Origin: GCA-2705995 sp965661625
Lineage (GTDB): Bacteria; Bacteroidota; Bacteroidia; Flavobacteriales_G; Salibacteraceae
Direction: 5' to 3'
Length of the DNA: 64,000 nucleotides
Assembly (NCBI GenBank): GCA_965661625.1
Contig: CBFIEM010000004.1
Span: 1 to 64,000, forward strand
Each line of letters opens with the position of its first letter. Position 1 is the stretch's first letter. Position numbers and translations under genes: made by a program. The notes under the pieces were generated by a model. That model was given only the letters and a program-made list of their open reading frames with translations. It searched no databases and was not told where the DNA came from. This document shows, piece after piece, positions 36,198 to 44,034 of the stretch.

Positions 36198-37465
36198 ATT
36201 GAATCTTTAATAATTTTCCCAAAACGAAAAACGTCTTCAAATGAATTGTACAATGGCACTGGAGCCACACGAATCACATTTGGTTCACGCCAGTCGGCTA
36301 TAACACCTCTCTCGGTAATTTTGTTGAAAAGGTCTTTTCCTTGGCCATGACAAAGGATTGAAAGCTGACAACCCCGATCCTCACTATTCGAGGGGGTTAT
36401 TACTTCAAATGATGTTCCGGCCGATTCTTTAGTAAGCTCTCCAAGTACATACTCTAGATAACCTGTAAGTTTTTTTGATTTTTCCTGAAGGTTAGTGAAT
36501 CCTGCCTCTTTAAAGAGTTCGAGTGCCACAGCATGGACCGCCATCGCTAAAACAGGAGCATTACTCAACTGCCATCCCTCTGCTGTTGGTATAGGGTGAA
36601 ATCCTTTTTCCATTAAAAAACGACTTCCTTTGTCTTGTCCCCACCAACCGGCAAATCTTTTCAATGACTTGTTCGTTGCATGTCGTTCATGAATAAACAC
36701 CCCAGAAACACTTCCAGGTCCAGAATTTAAATACTTGTAAGAGCACCAAGCAGCAAAGTCAACGTCCCAATCGTGCAATTCAAGTGGGATATTTCCAACG
36801 CCATGAGCTAGGTCCCAGCCAACCGCTACTCCTTTTTCTTTTGCCGCTTGGGTTAAACGCTTCATAGGCATTACCTGCCCAGTGTAATAATTAACCCCAC
36901 CAATCATCATCAGTGCAATTTCATCGCCCTGTTCGCCGATTACTTTTTCAAAATCTTCAGGTCTTATGGTATGTTCTCCATCCCTAGGGCCAACTTCAAT
37001 GATTGCATCTTCAGGATCATATCCATGAAACCTAACTTGAGACTCAAGTGCGTATTGATCGCTTGGAAAGGCTTTTGCTTCACAAAGTATTTTGTAGCGC
37101 TTCCCAAATGGTTTGTAAAATGAAACCATCATCAGATGCAAGTTGGTTGTCAATCCATTCATCGCAACTACTTCATGTTCCTTCGCTCCCACTAATGGAG
37201 CTAACAAGGGGGCGAATCGTTCATGGTATGCAAACCACGGGTTAACAGCATCAAAATGACCTTCAACTCCATATTTAGCCCAATCATCAAGCTCCTGCTC
37301 AAGGGCTGCTTTTGCTCCTTTCGGCTGAAGCCCTAACGAATTTCCTGTAAAGTAAACAGCATCCTTCCCCTCATGCTGAGGAATAAAAAACGAATTTCTA
37401 AATGTGCTTAATGGATCATTTCGATCTTGTACTTGTGCCCAATTCAAGGCGTTTTGATACTCCAT
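36194..37465 (-). CDS. kynU: Kynureninase
   Basis: A 423-aa PLP enzyme that splits kynurenine or 3-hydroxykynurenine into (3-hydroxy)anthranilate and alanine. The PLP lysine lies in SYKYLNSGPG (about residue 242), preceded by GWDLAHGVGN, where the conserved Asp contacts the cofactor ring. FTGNSLGLQPKG and NGLTTNLHLMM are kynureninase signatures. Its stop overlaps the start of the 41-aa gene. With kmo downstream it supports tryptophan catabolism or de novo NAD synthesis; the first enzyme, tryptophan dioxygenase, is not in the window. Confidence 0.95.
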   Translation of the reverse strand: MEYQNALNWAQVQDRNDPLSTFRNSFFIPQHEGKDAVYFTGNSLGLQPKGAKAALEQELDDWAKYGVEGHFDAVNPWFAYHERFAPLLAPLVGAKEHEVVAMNGLTTNLHLMMVSFYKPFGKRYKILCEAKAFPSDQYALESQVRFHGYDPEDAIIEVGPRDGEHTIRPEDFEKVIGEQGDEIALMMIGGVNYYTGQVMPMKRLTQAAKEKGVAVGWDLAHGVGNIPLELHDWDVDFAAWCSYKYLNSGPGSVSGVFIHERHATNKSLKRFAGWWGQDKGSRFLMEKGFHPIPTAEGWQLSNAPVLAMAVHAVALELFKEAGFTNLQEKSKKLTGYLEYVLGELTKESAGTSFEVITPSNSEDRGCQLSILCHGQGKDLFNKITERGVIADWREPNVIRVAPVPLYNSFEDVFRFGKIIKDSI

Positions 37466-37556
37466 GCGCTTGGCTTTTTCTGCTTTGCAATCTTAACAAA
37501 ATTGATGCTATTCATCGCTGTTTTCTTCGGTATATATATGCCGTATTCTTGAAATA

Positions 37557-37564
37557 CAAAGCTA
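37557..37564 (-). promoter_or_regulatory. Possible promoter box of the kynU operon
   Basis: The minus strand reads TAGCTTTG, a TAnnTTTG box, with a TTG 23 nt upstream, the long end of the usual range. A TACTTTTG box on the other strand overlaps it (37563-37570) and could serve hemL, though no good TTG precedes that one. Confidence 0.35.
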
Positions 37565-37622
37565 CTTTTGTGAAGTAATTCTTTGAACAATCTTTCATAT
37601 TTGCAGTTCAACCAGTAAAGCT

Positions 37623-38915
37623 ATGAATACAAATCAATCAAAAACACTTTTCGAGAAAGCAAAAAATTACTTCCCTGGCGGAGTCAATTCACCAGTACGA
37701 GCTTTCAAGTCAGTAGGAGGGCAACCACTTTTTATTAAACGCGGTCAAGGGGCTTACCTCGTTGATGAAGATGACAATGAATACATTGATTTTTGCTGTT
37801 CATGGGGTCCGCTTATTTTAGGACATGCAAATCCGTCGGTTGTAAAAAAGGTGAAAGAAACCGTTACTGACGGGATGAGCTTTGGGGCACCTACGGCTTT
37901 AGAAAATGAGCTTGCTGAGCTGATTCTTACCAACCACGGTTACATAGAACAAATCCGCTTTGTGAATTCTGGTACAGAGGCTGCTATGAGCGCGATTCGC
38001 TTGGCACGGGGTGTTTCAGGAAAAGATAAAATAATCAAGTTTGAGGGATGCTATCACGGTCATGTTGATTCGTTACTGGTAAGCGCTGGATCGGGGTTGG
38101 TAACCTTGGGAAACTCCTCATCAGCTGGGGTGCCCGAAGGAACTGTTCAAGACACCATCGTATTACCCTTAAATAATAGGGAAGCCGTTGAAGAAGCAGT
38201 ACAAACCTATAAAGATCAAATAGCATGCATTGCCTTAGAGCCTATTCCTGCAAACAATGGTCTCTTACTTCAAGAACCCGAATTCTTGAAATTTCTTCGT
38301 GAAATCTGTGACCGCGAGAACATTTTGCTATTTTTTGATGAAGTAATAAGTGGTTTTCGTGTTGGGTTTGAAGGAGCAGCTGGCCTATATGGAGTCCAGC
38401 CAGATTTGATCGCATTTGGAAAAATCATTGGTGGCGGAATGCCGGTAGGAGCGTACGCAGCATCCAAAGCAGTTATGTCAGAAGTCGCTCCCCTTGGCCC
38501 AGTATACCAAGCAGGAACGCTCAGCGGGAACCCCGTAGCAATGGCAGCAGGTATCGCACAACTTTCTGCTTGCCTAGCGCCCAACTTTTACGAGGAACTC
38601 GCTTTAAAAACTGATTTATTCGCTAAATCAATTACACAGTATGCGCAGGAAAAAGGTTATGACTTTAGCATGCCTCACATTGGCTCTATTTTTTGGCTGA
38701 ACTTTACCAAGGATCACATTCAAGCTGCTGACCAAATAGACTCCAATTCTATGAGCCATTTTCAGCAATTTCATCGTGGCTTGTTAGAACGTGGGGTATA
38801 CATCGGCCCTTCAGGTTATGAAGTGGGGTTTATTTCAGCTGCTCATGAGGAAGATGATCTCCGCAGAGCGTCTGACGCATTTAAGGAAGTGCTGGACTTG
38901 GTTTATGCAACCTAG
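37623..38915 (+). CDS. hemL: Glutamate-1-semialdehyde 2,1-aminomutase
   Basis: A 430-aa PLP aminomutase that makes 5-aminolevulinate from glutamate-1-semialdehyde, in the C5 route of haem synthesis. The PLP lysine is Lys267 in AFGKIIGGGMPVGAY; FPGGVNSPVRAFKSVGG at the N-terminus and FVNSGTEAAMSAIRLAR are HemL hallmarks. Length is normal. The methyltransferase gene begins on the base after its stop. It diverges from kynU. Confidence 0.96.
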   Translation: MNTNQSKTLFEKAKNYFPGGVNSPVRAFKSVGGQPLFIKRGQGAYLVDEDDNEYIDFCCSWGPLILGHANPSVVKKVKETVTDGMSFGAPTALENELAELILTNHGYIEQIRFVNSGTEAAMSAIRLARGVSGKDKIIKFEGCYHGHVDSLLVSAGSGLVTLGNSSSAGVPEGTVQDTIVLPLNNREAVEEAVQTYKDQIACIALEPIPANNGLLLQEPEFLKFLREICDRENILLFFDEVISGFRVGFEGAAGLYGVQPDLIAFGKIIGGGMPVGAYAASKAVMSEVAPLGPVYQAGTLSGNPVAMAAGIAQLSACLAPNFYEELALKTDLFAKSITQYAQEKGYDFSMPHIGSIFWLNFTKDHIQAADQIDSNSMSHFQQFHRGLLERGVYIGPSGYEVGFISAAHEEDDLRRASDAFKEVLDLVYAT

Positions 38916-39560
38916 GTGAATTACGACAATTTAGCTGCGGTTTACGACCTAATTGTAATAGGTCTATTTGGCAAAAACTACACGCAAATTCAACAGCGGC
39001 TGTTAGCTCAACTGCCTGTTGGCAACCACCTGATAATCGGATGTGGTAGTGGTCACCTTGCTCATGCTATTTTACAGTTAAATTCGAAAAACCACGTGCA
39101 CCTTCTTGATCCATCTTTCAACATGCTCAAAAGAGCAGAAAAGCGTTTAGCAGGTTTTGATGGCAGCTTCACCTTGTTACAGGGCGCATTCTCTCCTGAA
39201 TTAGAATTGCCGCAATTTAGCGTCATTCATTTTCCCTTTGTTCTGGATTTAATTCCGCCAAAAGAAGGCAAAAGCTGGCTGTTAGCTGCACGTAAATTAC
39301 TCATTCAAAGCGGGCATATTCATATCACAGACTTCAGGGCAAACTGCATCAATAAGGTTTGGTCTACTCCGATTTACTTCATATTCAAACCACTTGGATT
39401 TGCTCGCCAGCTTAACTTACCGGATATAGATGGCTATGCAAGAACAGTAGCAAACCGCAAGCACCATGTAACAACTCGGTTACTTTTTTCAAGTATTTAT
39501 TCCCCCTCCAAAAATAAAGACAGCAATGAACCTAAAAATCAAGGCCCCCTCAACACCTAA
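38916..39560 (+). CDS. Class I SAM-dependent methyltransferase
   Basis: A 214-aa methyltransferase-like protein with NYDNLAAVYD at the start, the SAM motif I IIGCGSGHLAHAIL (about residues 40-53), the acidic end of strand 2 in VHLLDPSFNML, and LLIQSGHIHITDF as the late motif. The substrate is unknown. The start is a GTG right after the hemL stop, which implies coupled translation. The last 24 codons are polar and low in complexity and overlap the tail of the convergent UbiA-like gene by 72 bp; the fold itself ends before that. Confidence 0.82.
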   Translation: MNYDNLAAVYDLIVIGLFGKNYTQIQQRLLAQLPVGNHLIIGCGSGHLAHAILQLNSKNHVHLLDPSFNMLKRAEKRLAGFDGSFTLLQGAFSPELELPQFSVIHFPFVLDLIPPKEGKSWLLAARKLLIQSGHIHITDFRANCINKVWSTPIYFIFKPLGFARQLNLPDIDGYARTVANRKHHVTTRLLFSSIYSPSKNKDSNEPKNQGPLNT

Positions 39561-40316
39561 TGCATAATAGACTTCAGACTTATCGGGAGAGGAACGCGAA
39601 ATGAAAAGAAGCGTGATGCAATTGGCTAGTGTTAAGCCTATTTTAGGGTAGCCCACATTCCAAGGCAGTAGCCAACATAAAAAGGTGGCGACAACCATTA
39701 GACCTCCTGCGGTATATCGCGCATTCCGCCAACCTATCAACCCAGGGAGTGTCAACACCCCATTGCGTCTATCAATGTCCATATCGCGAATATCAAAGGG
39801 TATGGTGATTGCAAGTATAAACACCAATAACTCTGCCCATATGAGTGGATATTCATTCAGTGACTTATCAAAAACGTATGCAACCAAAAGCGTTACCACT
39901 AACCCAATCAAAAAAACTTTCAGTAGAGGCAAATCGCGCAGTCTAACCAAACCTTTTCCAGTTGGCACGCATGGAACCACATAAGCTAGGGTTACTAAAA
40001 TAGCCGGAAAAACTAACGGAGCGAGTTGTGCTCCAGACAACCAGAACAAGAGTAATGATGCTCCAGCAGAAATACTTGAAATCACGATAAGTGGTTTCCT
40101 ATGGTGTAACACATACCGCTGTCTTACACTCATAATTTCTTCAGAAAAAAGCGAAGCGCCTAGCACGCGATGCATTGGATAAACCACCCCTGTGGCTGCT
40201 ATAACAGCTGCTGCTAATAACAGATTAGGAACCTCTTGAAAAAGAATCCCATACGACCCAATCAATGCTGCTATTAGTAGTGAGACATACCAATTTGAAT
40301 AGATTAGTGCGCGCAC
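39489..40316 (-). CDS. UbiA-like membrane prenyltransferase, first Asp motif missing
   Basis: A 275-aa polytopic membrane protein with about 8-9 hydrophobic segments and the second UbiA-type aspartate motif DIRDMDIDRRNG (about residues 178-189). The first motif, normally NDxxDxxxD after the second helix, is replaced by YPMHRVLGASLFSEE. It may be a UbiA-fold protein with changed chemistry, or an inactive relative. The start is GTG, nine bases after the stop of the upstream exported-protein gene. Its 3' end overlaps the methyltransferase gene antisense by 72 bp. Confidence 0.75.
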   Translation of the reverse strand: MRALIYSNWYVSLLIAALIGSYGILFQEVPNLLLAAAVIAATGVVYPMHRVLGASLFSEEIMSVRQRYVLHHRKPLIVISSISAGASLLLFWLSGAQLAPLVFPAILVTLAYVVPCVPTGKGLVRLRDLPLLKVFLIGLVVTLLVAYVFDKSLNEYPLIWAELLVFILAITIPFDIRDMDIDRRNGVLTLPGLIGWRNARYTAGGLMVVATFLCWLLPWNVGYPKIGLTLANCITLLFISRSSPDKSEVYYALGVEGALIFRFIAVFIFGGGINT

Positions 40317-40325
40317 AATAAAATC

Positions 40326-40925
40326 CTAAAATTGATTTCCAAGAACAACACCACCAATCACACCTAAGACAGAGGATCGAAGGACATTAAATACACGTTT
40401 GCTTCGCACGCGCTTTTCGTATCCCAATCTAAAAAATTCATTTTTGTACAAAGGGTGTTCACGATTCCGAGGTGCTGAATTAGGTATTGCCGAAACCCCT
40501 GTAATTGCGAGGGGCATCCCTATCGCCGCGAAACTATTGAACAAATAAAAACCTGATGCGACACCAGCTAGCCCGCCAATGACGGTATACCCAAGCGCCT
40601 TCCGCTCTTGATTCGCCAGCTGCACTCCTTGAATGTAGTTTCCCATTTGCTCAGCATTGAAGTAATTTCCCGAAGCACTATCTTGCCTATACACCAAAAC
40701 TTCAGGTTCTCCATCGCGCTGGACGGCATAAACAACATCTTTATAAATCCTCCGATTAACAATACGATTGCGCTTCACCTCATTGTAGTAAAATGCAGCT
40801 GAATCTTCACCCGTAACCGGCAGGAACAAAACCTCCCCATTCAGGATGGTGAATTTCACTGTATCTTGAGCTTTTACACTAGCTAAAATCAGCATAAATA
40901 GGCATGCGAGTCCAACTTTTTTCAT
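40326..40925 (-). CDS. Exported protein of unknown function
   Basis: A 199-aa protein with a clear signal peptide (from the chosen ATG, about 1-19, ending SVKAQ). Residues ~20-85 are mixed beta with many Tyr/Arg/Val residues; two glycine-rich hydrophobic stretches follow (YTVIGGLAGVASGFYLFNS and the C-terminal VLGVIGGVVLGNQF), which may be membrane hairpins or barrel parts. No family is recognised. Met4 of the longer frame is preferred as start because it gives the usual Lys-Lys signal. It probably shares a transcript with the UbiA-like gene. Confidence 0.6.
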   Translation of the reverse strand: MKKVGLACLFMLILASVKAQDTVKFTILNGEVLFLPVTGEDSAAFYYNEVKRNRIVNRRIYKDVVYAVQRDGEPEVLVYRQDSASGNYFNAEQMGNYIQGVQLANQERKALGYTVIGGLAGVASGFYLFNSFAAIGMPLAITGVSAIPNSAPRNREHPLYKNEFFRLGYEKRVRSKRVFNVLRSSVLGVIGGVVLGNQF

Positions 40926-41009
40926 AGGGTTCAAATATAGACAAACCCAAGTTCCAAAAATTGTACTTATTCACGCCAATAGATTTAAACATAGCGAATC
41001 AAATCTCGT

Positions 41010-41017
41010 TATATTTG
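41010..41017 (+). promoter_or_regulatory. Probable promoter box of gcvP
   Basis: TATATTTG followed by CAC, an exact TAnnTTTG box, 30 nt before the gcvP ATG. The upstream TTTAAA about 22 nt away is a weak match to the TTG element. Confidence 0.5.
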
Positions 41018-41046
41018 CACTTTTAAATCTAAGTATACCATACGCG

Positions 41047-43917
41047 ATGTATCAAGACCGGTTTGAACACAGGCACATAGGGCCAGATGCAGCAGAAGCA
41101 AAAGAGATGCTAAACACTGTTGGAGTGAAGGATTTGGATGAATTAATTGACCAAGCAGTACCTTCAAATATTAGGCTGAAAAAACCTTTACAGGTAGACA
41201 CTGCGATGTCTGAATATGAATACCTCAATCACATCACAGAACTAGGCTCTAAGAACAAAGTCTTTAAGTCATACATAGGTCAAGGTTATTACAATACCAT
41301 TACTCCTGCTGTAATCCGAAGAAACATATTGGAAAATCCAGGCTGGTATACTGCGTATACGCCATATCAAGCTGAGATAGCACAAGGCCGTTTAGAGGCA
41401 TTGCTTAATTTCCAAACCGCCATTATGGATTTAACTGGTATGGAGCTGGCAAATGCTTCCTTACTTGATGAAGCTACTGCAGCAGCGGAGGCAATGCTGA
41501 TGTTCTACAACACCCGCTCGCGGGATGCACAAAAAAGAGGTGTACAGAAACTATTCATAGATCAAGGAGTATTTCAGCAAACGAAAGATGTTTTAGAAAC
41601 GCGTGCAACTCCTATTGGTATTGAGTTAGAAGTAGGAGACCTTCTTAAAACCGAATTGGACGATTCATATTTTGGCGTTATTGCGCAATACCCAGCTGCA
41701 AGTGGTTCTATTGAAGACTACAGGAAGGTTGTTGAATCAGCTCATCAGCATAACATTAAAGTTGGAGTTATCGCAGACATACTTGCATTAGCCCTAATAA
41801 CCCCTCCGGGAGAGTGGGGCGCCGATTGTGTAGTTGGCTCTACGCAACGATTAGGTATACCAATGGGTTATGGCGGTCCTCATGCTGCTTATTTTGCAAC
41901 TAAAGAGGCTTACAAACGCAATGTGCCAGGCCGAATAATAGGCGTAAGTCTAGATCGGGATGGCAACCGTGCTATGAGGATGGCTTTGCAAACACGTGAG
42001 CAGCATATCAAGCGTGATAAAGCAACTTCAAACATTTGTACAGCACAAGCTCTTCTTGCCATTATGGCTGGAATGTATGCGGTATACCACGGACCTAAAG
42101 GAATCAAAGGCATAGCGGAACGCATTCATGAAACGGCATCGAGTTTAGCAAATGTCATGAAGAAAGGAGGGTTAAAGGTGCTAACAAGTCACTTTTTTGA
42201 CACCATAACGCTTGCCTTAGATCAAGAACAGCAAAAAAGTGTTCGCAAGGTTGCCGAGGAATTTGAATTGAATTTTCATTACACTCAAGATGGCATCCGA
42301 ATAAGTATTGATGAAACTACCTCCTTAAAAGACCTCAATGTAATTATCACTGCCTTTAATAAGGGGCTCGATGTAAAAATCGCAGAGCTAAAAAGTATTA
42401 AAGGACTTGCGTTGCATCCGAAATTAGAGCGCGAGAGTCAATATTTAACACACCCTGTCTTTAACAGCTATCATTCAGAAACAGAGTTGATGCGCTACAT
42501 TAAGAAACTCGAGAACAAGGACATTTCGCTTGTACACTCAATGATTTCTTTGGGAAGCTGTACAATGAAGCTGAACGCTGCTGCAGAGCTTGAAGCTTTG
42601 TCGAACCCCCAATTTGCAAACCTACATCCCTTTGCCCCTGCAAACCAAGTTCAAGGATATTTAGAAATCATCAACCAACTTGGTGACGACCTCGCCCAAA
42701 TAACTGGCTTTGATCAAGTATCCTTCCAGCCTAACTCAGGCGCTCAGGGTGAGTATGCCGGTTTAATGGTTATTCGTGCCTACCACAAGGCTAATGGCGA
42801 TGATAACCGGAAAATTTGTTTAATCCCTGCTTCGGCACACGGAACAAACCCTGCTTCCGCTGTAATGGCAGGAATGAAAGTAGCGCTAGTTAGGTGTGAC
42901 AACAGCGGTAACATTGATGTTGATGACCTCAAGGCCAAAGCAGAGCAGTATTCAGATCAATTGGCCGCATTGATGGTTACTTATCCATCTACTCATGGTG
43001 TTTTTGAAAAAGCCATAACTGACATAACCGATATCATACATGAGCACGGCGGACAAGTGTATATGGATGGTGCGAATATGAATGCTCAGGTCGGACTCAC
43101 AAGCCCTGGAAATATTGGAGCTGATGTTTGTCACTTAAATTTGCACAAAACATTTGCCATTCCTCATGGTGGAGGCGGCCCCGGAATGGGACCTATTGGA
43201 GTAGCAAAGCACCTTTCGCCATTTTTGCCGGGTCACCATGTACTTGAAAATACCGATAAACAAATAGAGGCGCTTTCAGCAGCACCTTTTGGAAGTGCAA
43301 GTATTCTTTTAATCTCCTATGCATACATCAAGTTACTAGGAACCAAAGGACTCACAAACTCCACAACGTTTGCCATATTGAATGCTAACTACATCCGTAA
43401 ATCTTTGGAGAAAGATTTTACCATTCTGTATGTAGGAGAATCGGGTTTTGTTGCGCACGAAATGATTATTGATTGTAGGCATTTTAAAAAGTTTGCCAAC
43501 ATCGAAGTTGAAGATATCGCCAAGCGCTTAATCGATTATGGATTTCATGCTCCTACGGTTAGCTTTCCTGTTGCGGGAACATTAATGATTGAACCTACTG
43601 AAAGTGAATCTAAGGAGGAGCTTGATCGTTTTTGTCAGGCTATGATTTCAATCAAGCGCGAAATAGAGAGTATCATTGAAGGAAAAGCGGACCCCAGGGA
43701 GAATGTGTTAAAAAACGCTCCACACACCATGAATTTAATTTGCGCAAACGAATGGAGCTTTCCTTACAGTAGAGAAAAGGCTGCATTTCCATTACCTTGG
43801 AATCGAGAATCAAAATTTTGGCCAACAGTTCGCCGCATTGACAATGCTTATGGCGATCGGAACCTGATTTGCTCGTGCCCTTCAGTGGAAAGCTATTCTG
43901 AAGAACTCGTAAATTAA
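41047..43917 (+). CDS. gcvP: Glycine dehydrogenase (decarboxylating), P-protein
   Basis: A 956-aa PLP enzyme that decarboxylates glycine and passes the aminomethyl group to the H-protein lipoyl arm. It is the single-chain form: the N-terminal half (RHIGPD start, YTPYQAEIAQGRLEALLNFQTA) and the C-terminal half are homologous. The PLP lysine is Lys701 in LNLHKTFAIPHGGGGPG. Length is standard for the fused form. H- and T-proteins are not in the window. It has its own promoter-like box and runs alone. Confidence 0.97.
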   Translation: MYQDRFEHRHIGPDAAEAKEMLNTVGVKDLDELIDQAVPSNIRLKKPLQVDTAMSEYEYLNHITELGSKNKVFKSYIGQGYYNTITPAVIRRNILENPGWYTAYTPYQAEIAQGRLEALLNFQTAIMDLTGMELANASLLDEATAAAEAMLMFYNTRSRDAQKRGVQKLFIDQGVFQQTKDVLETRATPIGIELEVGDLLKTELDDSYFGVIAQYPAASGSIEDYRKVVESAHQHNIKVGVIADILALALITPPGEWGADCVVGSTQRLGIPMGYGGPHAAYFATKEAYKRNVPGRIIGVSLDRDGNRAMRMALQTREQHIKRDKATSNICTAQALLAIMAGMYAVYHGPKGIKGIAERIHETASSLANVMKKGGLKVLTSHFFDTITLALDQEQQKSVRKVAEEFELNFHYTQDGIRISIDETTSLKDLNVIITAFNKGLDVKIAELKSIKGLALHPKLERESQYLTHPVFNSYHSETELMRYIKKLENKDISLVHSMISLGSCTMKLNAAAELEALSNPQFANLHPFAPANQVQGYLEIINQLGDDLAQITGFDQVSFQPNSGAQGEYAGLMVIRAYHKANGDDNRKICLIPASAHGTNPASAVMAGMKVALVRCDNSGNIDVDDLKAKAEQYSDQLAALMVTYPSTHGVFEKAITDITDIIHEHGGQVYMDGANMNAQVGLTSPGNIGADVCHLNLHKTFAIPHGGGGPGMGPIGVAKHLSPFLPGHHVLENTDKQIEALSAAPFGSASILLISYAYIKLLGTKGLTNSTTFAILNANYIRKSLEKDFTILYVGESGFVAHEMIIDCRHFKKFANIEVEDIAKRLIDYGFHAPTVSFPVAGTLMIEPTESESKEELDRFCQAMISIKREIESIIEGKADPRENVLKNAPHTMNLICANEWSFPYSREKAAFPLPWNRESKFWPTVRRIDNAYGDRNLICSCPSVESYSEELVN

Positions 43918-44034
43918 TTTTTAAGGGGAACTAAAAATCTGTATTTTTACAAATTGAGTGTTAAGGCAGCCTTTTGCCTAAGGATTATTCCTGTCTTTTG
44001 ACTCGTTATTATTGTCTAACTAAATAACATTACT

